DNA of 32,788 bases from assembly GCA_903833595.1 (NCBI GenBank), contig CAILFU010000061.1, forward strand, positions 1 to 32,788. The letters are read 5' to 3'. The notes below the pieces were generated by a model, which saw only the letters and a program-made list of their open reading frames with translations, was not told where the DNA came from and did not search any database. Source of the stretch: an uncultured Pseudomonadota bacterium (GTDB taxonomy: Bacteria; Pseudomonadota; Gammaproteobacteria; Burkholderiales; Methylophilaceae). Below are positions 8,109-15,667 of this stretch, one piece after another (position 1 is the first letter of the stretch; every line of letters starts with the position of its first letter). The position numbers and the translations under genes are program-made.

Positions 8109-9011
8109 CTAATGAGATATTTCTGTGCGCAGCATTTGATAAATTGCCAATCTTTCAGACGTTACTTGGCCATTAGACACTGCATCTTTAATCGCGCAGT
8201 CTGGTTCTTGTAAGTGTTTGCAATTATTAAATCTACATTTGCCTAAAAATGGTCTAAATTCGATAAAGGCATGTTCTAGTTCATCGGTGCTGAGATGATG
8301 TAGGCCGAATTCTTGTAGGCCGGGCGAATCGATTAACTGACTATGTTCATCAATGTGGTATAAATGTGCCGCGGTGGTGGTATGTTTGCCGCTGTCTAAT
8401 GTATGGCTTACTTCACGCGTACGAACGTCTTCATTAGGCAGTAGCGCATTGATGATGGTTGATTTTCCCATGCCTGACTGACCTACTAAAATACTGGCTT
8501 CACCCTGTAAGTATGGCTTAAGCGCAGAAATGTCTTCTTTTGCTGAAAGCGTTAGTACTTGGTAGCCCAGTGAAGTGTAGAGCGCCAGCTTTTGTTTTGC
8601 TTCATTACTATCAGCTAAATCACATTTATTGAGTACGATAAGCGGTTTAATATTAGCCGCTTCTGCTGCAATGAGACAGCGATTGAGTAAAGCCTCATAA
8701 AAACTTGGCTGAGTGGCTAACACGATAATAATTTGCGTGACGTTAGCTGCCAATATTTTGCTTTTAAAAGCGTTGCTACGGTAGAGCAAAGTCTTGCGGG
8801 TTAGCGTGGTTTCAATCACACCTTCATGCTTATCGGTGAGCTCTATAGACACCACGTCACCGCAGGCTAAGTCGGTTTTTTTACCACGTGTAACACAGCT
8901 AATCCTTTTTTTGTCGGGCAACTCAACTTGAAATCGTTTGCCATAAGCCGCTACAACAGTGCCTTGTAGCGATGCAAGAAAGGGAGGGGTTATAGGCAAA
9001 TTATTCAGCAA
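8109..9011 (-). CDS. rsgA: Ribosome small-subunit GTPase RsgA
   Basis: A late 30S assembly GTPase with circularly permuted G motifs, seen here in order: NKCD (G4, residues 128-131), GQSGMGKS (G1, 177-184) and DSPG (G3, 228-231). An N-terminal OB fold precedes them (GTVVAAYGKRFQVEL), and a C-terminal zinc knuckle follows with Cys259, Cys264, His266 and Cys272. There is no ATG or GTG at the expected start; TTG at 9011 (overlapping the cytochrome gene by 11 bases) or TTG at 8999 must be used, and neither has a clear ribosome binding site. Translation is probably coupled to the cytochrome gene. Length, 300 residues, is normal. Confidence 0.94.
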   Translation of the reverse strand: MLNNLPITPPFLASLQGTVVAAYGKRFQVELPDKKRISCVTRGKKTDLACGDVVSIELTDKHEGVIETTLTRKTLLYRSNAFKSKILAANVTQIIIVLATQPSFYEALLNRCLIAAEAANIKPLIVLNKCDLADSNEAKQKLALYTSLGYQVLTLSAKEDISALKPYLQGEASILVGQSGMGKSTIINALLPNEDVRTREVSHTLDSGKHTTTAAHLYHIDEHSQLIDSPGLQEFGLHHLSTDELEHAFIEFRPFLGKCRFNNCKHLQEPDCAIKDAVSNGQVTSERLAIYQMLRTEISH

Positions 9012-9306
9012 ATTTATAGTAAGTATTATTGAGGTATTTAGCGGCGTTTAATTCTTCATCTTCAAACCATTTAAGGCCAAGCATAGTGTTGCAATTACGC
9101 ACTTGCGCTACTAAGCCTTTAGAGGTGCTGACCTTATGAAATTCTCGCGTGTAAATGGCTGAGCCATCGCCACCATAGCTACTAGCGTGGCAACTAATAC
9201 AATTTTTTTCTATCAGTGCTTTACCAGCCACAGCGTCAGCTTTTGCATAAGGTTCAGCAAAGGCGTTGTGGCTTAATAATAGCAAGACAAAGAATAGTAT
9301 TTTCAT
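9001..9306 (-). CDS. Small exported class I c-type cytochrome
   Basis: A 101-residue periplasmic monoheme cytochrome. It opens with a short signal peptide ending near Ala-Phe-Ala, followed by the heme-attachment motif CISCH. Downstream, CNTMLGLKWF offers a Met as distal heme ligand, and the C-terminus forms the expected last helix (AAKYLNNTYYKF). It probably passes electrons between periplasmic donors and an oxidase or peroxidase, but the partner cannot be told from the sequence. It lies 29 bases after the Ste24-type protease gene and overlaps the start of rsgA, so all three are likely co-transcribed. Confidence 0.88.
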   Translation of the reverse strand: MKILFFVLLLLSHNAFAEPYAKADAVAGKALIEKNCISCHASSYGGDGSAIYTREFHKVSTSKGLVAQVRNCNTMLGLKWFEDEELNAAKYLNNTYYKFAE

Positions 9307-9335
9307 AGGTATGATTTTAATCGCAGGGTACTTAG

Positions 9336-10580
9336 CTAACTAGTATACCCTGACAATTTAGAAATTCTAATACTCGCTGGTGGATGTGAGTCATAAAATA
9401 CTGAATGTAGCGGGTCTGGCGTGAGCGTAGAAGCGTTATCTCGGTAGAGCTTAACCAAGGCCTTCACTAAGTGTTTTGCGCTAGCGTGTTTGGCTGCATA
9501 ATCATCGGCTTCAAATTCATTTTTGCGAGAATAACTAGCCATTATCGGACGTAGTAAGAACAAAAATACTGGCGAGACCAGCATGAATAGCATTAAAGCC
9601 ATATAGTTGCTCGCTTGGTTAATACCAAGATCGTTGTAAAACCAGGGTTGGTTCATCAGCCAGCCAAGTAGCGCTAAGCCTAAAAAGCTTACAAAAAACA
9701 TCATAGCAATACGTTTAATGACGTGACGATGCTTAAAGTGCCCCAGTTCGTGGGCGAGTACGGATTCAATTTCATCAGCATTTAAACGTTCAAGCAAGGT
9801 GTCAAAAAAGACCACACGTTTTGAGGCACCAAAGCCCGTAAAATAGGCGTTACCGTGGCTACTACGAGAAGAGCCATCCATGACAAACAAGCCTTGTGAT
9901 TTAAAGCCACATTTTGTCAGCAACATTTCAATACGTTCTTTTAGATTCTCATCTTTTAATGGGGTGAACTTATTAAATAAAGGGGCAATAAAGGTTGGAT
10001 ATACTGCCAACATAATGAGATTAAAGGCGCTCCATATTAGCCACAAGTAGAGCCACCAATAGTCGCCGGCACCTTGCATTAACCATAAGGCAACCAGTAA
10101 TATTGGCCCGCCTAATGCAAGGCCTACTAGGCTGTGCTTGATGAGATCGTTCACAAACATTGCTGGCGTCATTTTGTTAAAGCCGAACTGCTCATCCACT
10201 AGAAATGTTTTGTAATATTCAAAAGGCAAATCAATCAAGCCGCCAATTAACATAGCGCTACAGATAACCAGTACGCCACGGACAATTTCTTGATTGGCTA
10301 ATACAGTACGCCAGCTGTCATCAATTAACTGCAGACCTCCGCCTAATGTTAATACCGCTAGAAACAGTGCTTGAGTTACGGCTTCAGTCAGCGCTAATTT
10401 AGTTTTTGCTGAAGTATAGTCTGCCGCTTTTTGATGCGCATCTAAAGTAATATTGTCGCTAAAGGCCGCTGGTACTAGGTTGCGGTGCGCTTGTACGTAA
10501 GTAATGTGCCTGCCACCAAGCCATAGGCGAATTAAAGTAGAGGCAATAAGTAAGCTAACAAAAGTAAGTGTAAAAGACAT
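9336..10580 (-). CDS. Ste24/HtpX-type membrane zinc metalloprotease (peptidase M48)
   Basis: A 414-residue integral membrane protease of the CAAX-prenyl protease 1 (Ste24) group. The zinc motif is HELGH at residues 277-281 (VLAHELGHFKHRH), and the third ligand is a glutamate in NEFEADDYA near 355-357. Several hydrophobic segments flank the catalytic domain: about 1-22, 65-85, 100-120, 150-200, 290-310 and 325-345, as in Ste24 rather than the shorter HtpX. Bacteria lack CAAX prenylation, so the likely role is membrane-protein quality control. It heads the minus-strand cluster with the cytochrome and rsgA, and diverges from orn across 87 bases. Confidence 0.9.
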   Translation of the reverse strand: MSFTLTFVSLLIASTLIRLWLGGRHITYVQAHRNLVPAAFSDNITLDAHQKAADYTSAKTKLALTEAVTQALFLAVLTLGGGLQLIDDSWRTVLANQEIVRGVLVICSAMLIGGLIDLPFEYYKTFLVDEQFGFNKMTPAMFVNDLIKHSLVGLALGGPILLVALWLMQGAGDYWWLYLWLIWSAFNLIMLAVYPTFIAPLFNKFTPLKDENLKERIEMLLTKCGFKSQGLFVMDGSSRSSHGNAYFTGFGASKRVVFFDTLLERLNADEIESVLAHELGHFKHRHVIKRIAMMFFVSFLGLALLGWLMNQPWFYNDLGINQASNYMALMLFMLVSPVFLFLLRPIMASYSRKNEFEADDYAAKHASAKHLVKALVKLYRDNASTLTPDPLHSVFYDSHPPASIRISKLSGYTS

Positions 10581-10667
10581 GATTTATCAAGTTCGGTTAA
10601 TATGTACACATTGTGAAGCATTTCTTCGACGTTGGTTCACTAAGTTTGTTTATAACGATTAATTTTA

Positions 10668-11240
10668 ATGGAAATCATGATGGCAGAATCTAGCAGTAGC
10701 ACTAACCAAAATAATTTAATTTGGCTTGATATGGAAATGAGCGGCTTATTACCTGACACCGACCGTATTTTAGAACTTGCCGTAGTAGTCACAGATGCCG
10801 AATTAAATGTATTGGGCGAATCACCGGTGTTTGTGATTCATCAAAGTGATGCAGTGTTAGATGGTATGGATGCTTGGAATAAGGGGGCACATGGGCGTTC
10901 AGGCTTAATTCAGAAGGTAAAAGATTCAAAATTAGACGAGGCAGAAGCAACGCTACAAATGCTAGCATTCTTGAAAGAATTTGTACCAGCGGGTAAATCA
11001 CCTATGTGTGGCAATTCAATTTGCCAAGACCGACGCTTTATGGCGCGTTATATGCCAGATTTAGAGAAATATTTTCACTATCGAAATTTAGATGTCAGCG
11101 TATTTAAAGAGCTGGCGCGCCGTTGGAAACCGGAGATTTATACCGGCTTTAAAAAAGCTAGCAAACATGAGGCGCTGGCTGATATTTATGAGTCTATTGA
11201 TGAATTAAAGTATTACCGCGAGCACTTTATCGTTAAGTAA
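10668..11240 (+). CDS. orn: Oligoribonuclease
   Basis: Degrades 2-5-base RNA fragments left by other exoribonucleases, and the pGpG formed from cyclic di-GMP. It is a DEDDh exonuclease: Asp21 and Glu23 (LDMEMSGL), an Asp in [12 protein letters not shown], and His/Asp in [12 protein letters not shown]. The reading from 10668 has 190 residues; the family usually has about 180-186, so the ATG at 10680 ([10 protein letters not shown]), which has GGAA six bases upstream, is a good alternative start. It diverges from the Ste24-type protease gene. Orn is an essential or near-essential enzyme in many beta- and gammaproteobacteria. Confidence 0.95.
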   Translation: MEIMMAESSSSTNQNNLIWLDMEMSGLLPDTDRILELAVVVTDAELNVLGESPVFVIHQSDAVLDGMDAWNKGAHGRSGLIQKVKDSKLDEAEATLQMLAFLKEFVPAGKSPMCGNSICQDRRFMARYMPDLEKYFHYRNLDVSVFKELARRWKPEIYTGFKKASKHEALADIYESIDELKYYREHFIVK

Positions 11241-11508
11241 ATAAGAGGTAATCTTTTTGATTAAAATGTCTCTTTCCGACCCATAGCAGTCATTGGGTAT
11301 TTAGCACATCCTGAGCTATGCCAGATTGGATGGGGTTAGTAAAGATACAGCGAAAATAGCGAATGTCTTCAACTGGCCCATTTGAGACTTTCGTCTTGAA
11401 TTGGCTGACATATTTATAAATTGGTAAAATTTAAGCATTTAAACTATTATTCTCGATATGCATGTAATATCAATACATTATCAAAGCTTTGTAATTTCAT
11501 TTATTTAA
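11241..11508. other. 268-base spacer with possible degenerate repeat remnants
   Basis: No credible reading frame. Two stretches look related: AATGTCTCTTTCCGACCCAT and following bases (11264-11294), and AATGTCTTCAACTGGCCCAT with TTGAGAC after it (11362-11388). Both start with AATGTCT and run into a pyrimidine- and GRCCCAT-containing core, and the first closes with an imperfect inverted copy of its start. They resemble decayed intergenic repeats I have seen in proteobacteria, but I cannot name a family. The final 100 bases before the next gene are very AT-rich and probably hold its promoter. Confidence 0.3.
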
Positions 11509-12297
11509 ATGCCAACTTGGTTTATATATTTTTCCCTAGCAATAATTAGCATACTGACAGGTACTGCTTTATTCTTTTTCATTTTAACGCGTGGCACCTT
11601 AATCGCCCGTACCATCTTTGGCACAAGTCACGATACCTCACACGTCTATCCAATTTATTCAAATATCAGACTCATTCGCCTCGTCGATTTTCAACCTATC
11701 ATCTCTGCAATTTTACTGTTTCAATATGACCGATTAGTCTCATTTATTGTCAGAGGACTGCAGCATACTGACTTACAAGGTAAAACGCTGCTAGTGACTT
11801 CCTGTGCTTTTGGAAATGTACTTCCTCGCGTTGTAACGGCTGCTGTTGAAGCTGGTGTAAAGCGCATATTAATTGCAGATATTATTAAAAACGAGCTTTT
11901 ACACGCAAAACAAAAGCTTCTAGCGAATGTCGATAAAATAGAATTTATTGAAGAGAATGCAGTAGCAATGAAACAGCCTGATAACTCTGTAGCAGTTAAC
12001 GTGATTTTCTTTCTACTTCATGAGCTTCCTCACCATCTTAAAGCTAAAGCATTGCAAGAGGCTGGGCGAGTATTAGTGCCTGGTGGGAAACTTTACTTGG
12101 CTGAATTTCACCGCCCAAATATTCTGATACTTAGAATGTTTAGTTGGACGTATTTTAAGGTCTTTGAACCTCTTGGTCTGGCATTATGGAATACACACGA
12201 CCCAGTAGACATGCTTGAGGGGTTAGGTAACTTCACTTGCGAACGCCACACAATTTTCTTTAGCAACTTTCAGATTGTGATTGCCACTAAAAATTAA
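11509..12297 (+). CDS. Membrane-anchored SAM methyltransferase-fold protein, distantly RquA/UbiE-like
   Basis: A 262-residue protein with one N-terminal membrane helix (about residues 4-27) and a class I methyltransferase domain. The SAM loop is atypical: LLVTSCAFGN (94-103) has no acidic residue before the glycine and only one glycine. Asp124 may serve as the ribose ligand. Later segments, FFLLHELPHH (167-176), EAGRVLVPGGKLYLAEFHRP (184-203) and EPLGLALWNTHDP, have the spacing I recall for RquA, the SAM-using enzyme that makes rhodoquinone from ubiquinone; RquA also lacks a normal SAM motif. The resemblance is from memory and partial. A quinone or lipid methyltransferase of the UbiE type is the alternative. 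It stands alone behind a gene-poor spacer and may have been acquired by transfer. Confidence 0.75.
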   Translation: MPTWFIYFSLAIISILTGTALFFFILTRGTLIARTIFGTSHDTSHVYPIYSNIRLIRLVDFQPIISAILLFQYDRLVSFIVRGLQHTDLQGKTLLVTSCAFGNVLPRVVTAAVEAGVKRILIADIIKNELLHAKQKLLANVDKIEFIEENAVAMKQPDNSVAVNVIFFLLHELPHHLKAKALQEAGRVLVPGGKLYLAEFHRPNILILRMFSWTYFKVFEPLGLALWNTHDPVDMLEGLGNFTCERHTIFFSNFQIVIATKN

Positions 12298-12309
12298 TGG
12301 ATTACTTTT

Positions 12310-13248
12310 TTATGCTTGGGTGCTGCGCAGACTAATGATGCCGCTTAAGATAATCAAGCTAATCGCAATATAGTCATCTAGGCTTAAATGTTCATGCCAC
12401 CATATCACCCCAAAAGCGCTCGCTATTACTACCGTCACATAAGCTAAGCTTGCTACCACTAGCGTGTCACCAGTGCGGTAGGCGCGTGTCATGGCTAGTT
12501 GTGCAATGGTGGCAGAAAGTCCTAAGCCTAGTAAAACTGGTAGATCTTGCCAGCTAATCGCATGAAAGCCACCAAACTGAATGTTACCAAAAGTGCTGGA
12601 GATATTGCTCTGTGGTGCAAGTATCATCCACAGGCCTGCGCCAATCGTTGAAATTAATGTGAAATAGAATACGGTACGCCAGTCTGGTTCATTCACTTTT
12701 CCTAGTTGTTTTACATGTACGTAAGCCAATGCGGCGCCTAAGCCAGAGAGCAAGCCAAGGCTGCCTGCCAACCAATTAGCGCTATTGATAGTGGGCTTAA
12801 GCAGTAAACTTACGCCGATAAAGCCGACAATTAATCCGATAAATAAGATCTTTGTTGGCTTTTCATGGAGTAAAAATGGCGTGAATATGGCTAGAAATAA
12901 AGGGGAGGTGTAGTTAAGTGTAATAGCGGTGGCTAAAGGCAAATGGGCGATTGAATAAAAAAATAGTACGAGTGAGGCAAATCCAACCAAAGCGCGTGAC
13001 ATTTGTTTAAATATAACGGGGGTGGCAAGCGGTAATTTTTTACTGAAAATATATAAGTAAATAGCCATTAAGCCAAATATGGATCTATAAAACACCAATT
13101 CACTGCTGCTAAATTTTTCTGCACCTACCTTAACCAGTGCACCCATGATGGCGAAACCAAGTGCAGCAACTAGCATCCATAAGCTCCCTAAATTTGGCAG
13201 GTTAGTGCTGACTAGTTTAGAGGGTAAGTTTTTTAACGTTAATTTCAT
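12310..13248 (-). CDS. EamA-family (DMT superfamily) transporter
   Basis: A 312-residue inner-membrane protein with about ten hydrophobic helices in two EamA repeats, the usual architecture of drug/metabolite transporters. The first repeat ends with TAITLNYTSPLFLAIFTPFLLHEKP and the second with TLVVASLAYVTVVIASAFGVIWWHEHLSLDDYIAISLIILSG, both family-typical helix 4-5 hairpins with a conserved E before a basic/Pro turn. The N-terminus has a basic cytoplasmic segment. Substrate unknown; members export amino acids, purines or metabolites. It is tail to tail with the RquA-like gene (12 bases apart). A second EamA gene begins at the right edge of the window. Confidence 0.88.
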   Translation of the reverse strand: MKLTLKNLPSKLVSTNLPNLGSLWMLVAALGFAIMGALVKVGAEKFSSSELVFYRSIFGLMAIYLYIFSKKLPLATPVIFKQMSRALVGFASLVLFFYSIAHLPLATAITLNYTSPLFLAIFTPFLLHEKPTKILFIGLIVGFIGVSLLLKPTINSANWLAGSLGLLSGLGAALAYVHVKQLGKVNEPDWRTVFYFTLISTIGAGLWMILAPQSNISSTFGNIQFGGFHAISWQDLPVLLGLGLSATIAQLAMTRAYRTGDTLVVASLAYVTVVIASAFGVIWWHEHLSLDDYIAISLIILSGIISLRSTQA

Positions 13249-13434
13249 TCGATAAGGTGTTGTTTGTTAAATGTTATGGTGAGTGTAAGGGTTGCCAAAT
13301 AAGGGGTTTTCAGATAATCTCACATATATTGTTTGATTAATAATTATAATTAATAATTAGCAATCCTCTCATGAGTTGTCTGTCATTGTAATCGCTGGCA
13401 TGCGCTGCATGATAAATCTAGAAAATTAAGTTTC
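13249..13434 (+). promoter_or_regulatory. argD leader / possible small RNA region
   Basis: This stretch separates the minus-strand EamA gene from argD. It has an AT-rich block with TATAAT at 13345-13350 but no convincing -35 element. A small hairpin follows at 13399-13411 (CATGC, loop GCT, GCATG). Very short frames exist at 13371 (six codons) and 13400 (nine codons, one Arg), too weak to call leader peptides. Directly after comes a terminator-like hairpin pointing toward argD. A plus-strand transcript therefore seems to start here, either as an attenuated argD leader or as an independent small RNA of roughly 100 bases. Confidence 0.35.
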
Positions 13435-13461
13435 AAACGGCGGCATTAGTCGCCGTTTTTT
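13435..13461 (+). terminator. Intrinsic terminator-like hairpin upstream of argD
   Basis: AAACGGCG (13435-13442) pairs perfectly with CGCCGTTT (13451-13458) around an 8-base loop, and a run of six T ends at 13461. It works on the plus strand only: read the other way the T run is missing. No plus-strand gene lies upstream in the preceding 1.1 kb, and only 34 bases separate it from the argD start. Confidence 0.75.
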
Positions 13462-13495
13462 ATTATTTTTGAATTAAATTTTGTTAAAGAATGTT

Positions 13496-14677
13496 ATGTC
13501 AGAACACTTAATGAACACCTATATGCGTCAATCCGTTACCTTCACTAAAGGCGAAGGTGTTTGGCTTTGGGATGCTGCTGGCGAAAAGTACTTGGATGCA
13601 CTTGCTGGCGTGGCGGTAAATGGCCTAGGTCATGCGCACCCTAAGTTGGTCAAAGCGATTAGCGAGCAAGCGGCTAAACTTATTCACGTGTCTAATTACT
13701 ATCATATTGCTGAGCAAGAGGCTTTGGCAGATAAATTGTGTGAAGTTTCAGGCATGGATAAGGTGTTTTTTTGCAACTCAGGTTGCGAAGCAAATGAAGC
13801 TAGCATTAAGTTAGCGCGCCTGTATGGCCACAATAAAGGTATTAGCAATCCTGAAATTATTGTCATGGATAAATCATTTCATGGCCGTACTATGGCAACG
13901 CTTTCAGCCACCGGAAATCGTAAAGTACAAGCCGGTTTTGAGCCTTTGGTTAGTGGCTTTATTCGCGTGCCTTATGATGATATTGAAGCGGTTAAGCAAG
14001 TCGCTTCACGGAACTCTAATGTGGTGGCTATTTTGGTTGAGCCGGTGCAAGGTGAGGGCGGAATTAACATTCCTAAAGATGCAAGCGGCTATTTAGAAAC
14101 ATTGCGCCAAATTTGTGATGCGCACGGCTGGTTGTTAATGCTAGATGAGGTGCAAACAGGCATAGGTCGAACTGGCACTTGGTTTGCATTCCAGCATACT
14201 AATATTCAACCAGATGTGATGAGCTTAGCCAAAGGCTTGGGTTCAGGTGTGCCAATAGGGGCTTGTGTGGCCCGAGGTGCTGCGGCGAACGTATTTACTT
14301 ATGGTAAACATGGCTCAACTTTTGGGGGCAATCCATTAGCTTGCGCGGCGGGCTTGGCTACTTTGCAAGCAATTGAGCAAGAGGGCTTGTGTAAAAACGC
14401 TGAGAAGATTGGTGATTTAATTCGTTTAGGCTTCGAAGCTGAGTTTAAAAATACCACAGCCGTGACGACTGTGCGTAATGCAGGTTTAATGATAGGTATT
14501 GAGTTGGATCGCCCGTGTGGAGAATTGGTGAAAATGGCATTAGCGGCCAAACTACTTATTAACGTGACGGCAGATAATGTGGTGAGATTGTTGCCGCCAC
14601 TTGTGATGAATGAGTCTGAAGCTAAAGAGTTGGTACAACGTTTGGCTACGGTAATTAAAACTTTCTTAAACAGTTAG
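13496..14677 (+). CDS. argD: Acetylornithine aminotransferase
   Basis: A PLP enzyme that transfers an amino group from glutamate to N-acetylglutamate semialdehyde, giving N-acetylornithine; many homologues also act in lysine synthesis. The PLP lysine is Lys246 in SLAKGLGSG, and LDEVQTGIGRTG supplies the aspartate that contacts the pyridine ring. FFCNSGCEANEASIKLAR and HGSTFGGNPLA are class III aminotransferase hallmarks. I choose the ATG at 13496 (MSEHLMNTYMRQSV; 393 residues), with AAAGA five to nine bases upstream; a TTG at 13481 would add only a non-homologous lead. It is the first gene of the argD-argF-argG cluster. Confidence 0.95.
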   Translation: MSEHLMNTYMRQSVTFTKGEGVWLWDAAGEKYLDALAGVAVNGLGHAHPKLVKAISEQAAKLIHVSNYYHIAEQEALADKLCEVSGMDKVFFCNSGCEANEASIKLARLYGHNKGISNPEIIVMDKSFHGRTMATLSATGNRKVQAGFEPLVSGFIRVPYDDIEAVKQVASRNSNVVAILVEPVQGEGGINIPKDASGYLETLRQICDAHGWLLMLDEVQTGIGRTGTWFAFQHTNIQPDVMSLAKGLGSGVPIGACVARGAAANVFTYGKHGSTFGGNPLACAAGLATLQAIEQEGLCKNAEKIGDLIRLGFEAEFKNTTAVTTVRNAGLMIGIELDRPCGELVKMALAAKLLINVTADNVVRLLPPLVMNESEAKELVQRLATVIKTFLNS

Positions 14678-14695
14678 TTATAAGCACTATATAAT
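14667..14695 (+). promoter_or_regulatory. Candidate sigma-70 promoter for argF
   Basis: TAAACA (14667-14672, four of six matches to TTGACA) is followed after 17 bases by a perfect TATAAT (14690-14695). The -35 element overlaps the end of argD. It could give argF-argG a transcript of their own, with a leader of about 48 bases. No ArgR box could be recognised with confidence. Confidence 0.38.
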
Positions 14696-14749
14696 CAAAT
14701 AACTTAAAATTTCATACTAAAAGTCATTGGAATTAATGCGGTAAATATT

Positions 14750-15664
14750 ATGGCAATAAAACATTTTTTACAATTTAACGACTTAAATCGTGAAGAGCTC
14801 GAATATGTGTTTGAGCGAACACGCGTCATTAAAAGCCAATTTAAGGCTTATCAACAATATTGGCCATTACAAGACCGTACTTTGGTCATGATTTTTGAAA
14901 AGGCTAGCACACGTACTCGCTTGTCTTTTGAAGCGGGGATGCAGCAGCTCGGTGGTTCAGCCATTTATTTGAATACGCGAGACTCTCAGCTAGGTCGTGG
15001 TGAACCGGTAGAAGATGCGGCACAGGTAATTTCACGTATGAGTGATGTGGTGATGATTCGTACGTTTGAGCAGGAAATTATTGAGCGCTTTGCCGCTAAT
15101 TCCCGTGTGCCGGTGATTAACGGCTTAACCAATGAATATCATCCTTGCCAAATTTTGGCAGATATTTTTACCTATATTGAACATCGCGGTTCTATTCAAG
15201 GTAAAACGGTCGCTTGGATAGGGGATAGCAACAACGTCTGTAACACTTGGCTGCAAGCCGCAGAGGTGCTGGATTTTAATGTGCACGTATCAACACCGCC
15301 GGGCTATGAAGTTGAGCCTGAGCGCGCTAACTTATATGGCAACAATCATTTCGAAGTGTTTGCTGACCCTATGGATGCTGCCCGTGGTGCTCACTTGGTT
15401 ACCACGGATGTATGGACTAGCATGGGTTTTGAAGCTGAAAATGAAGAGCGTTTACGTGATTTTGCTGACTGGCAAGTTGATGGCGATATGATGCGTATTG
15501 CAGCTAAAGATGTACTCTTTATGCATTGCTTGCCTGCGCATCGTGGTGAAGAAGTGTCGGCAGATGTTATCGATGGCACCCAGTCAGTCGTTTGGGATGA
15601 GGCAGAGAATCGTTTGCATGTGCAAAAAGCATTAATGGAATATTTACTATTAGGAAAAGTTTAA
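14750..15664 (+). CDS. argF: Ornithine carbamoyltransferase (anabolic)
   Basis: Joins ornithine and carbamoyl phosphate to give citrulline. All family signatures are present in 304 residues: STRTR (53-57, carbamoyl phosphate), HPCQ (131-134), the ornithine-loop SMG near 224-226, and HCLP (259-262). The length fits the short beta/alpha-proteobacterial type rather than the 334-residue enterobacterial enzyme. The gap after argD is 72 bases and includes a possible promoter; argG begins three bases after its stop. Together the cluster covers the argD step and the last-but-one steps of arginine synthesis. Confidence 0.96.
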   Translation: MAIKHFLQFNDLNREELEYVFERTRVIKSQFKAYQQYWPLQDRTLVMIFEKASTRTRLSFEAGMQQLGGSAIYLNTRDSQLGRGEPVEDAAQVISRMSDVVMIRTFEQEIIERFAANSRVPVINGLTNEYHPCQILADIFTYIEHRGSIQGKTVAWIGDSNNVCNTWLQAAEVLDFNVHVSTPPGYEVEPERANLYGNNHFEVFADPMDAARGAHLVTTDVWTSMGFEAENEERLRDFADWQVDGDMMRIAAKDVLFMHCLPAHRGEEVSADVIDGTQSVVWDEAENRLHVQKALMEYLLLGKV

Positions 15665-15667
15665 GCA

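Noticed and set aside
13371-13429. Arginine leader peptide in the argD leader
   Set aside because: The only short frames have six and nine codons with at most one Arg and no ribosome binding site, so classical ribosome-stalling attenuation is not supported.
11241-13480. Integrated mobile element or defence island
   Set aside because: No integrase, transposase, tRNA target or flanking direct repeats are visible; the region holds only one methyltransferase-like and one transporter gene.
13465-13495. ArgR box in front of argD
   Set aside because: TTGAATTAAATTTTG matches only the left half of the ARG box; the second half fails.
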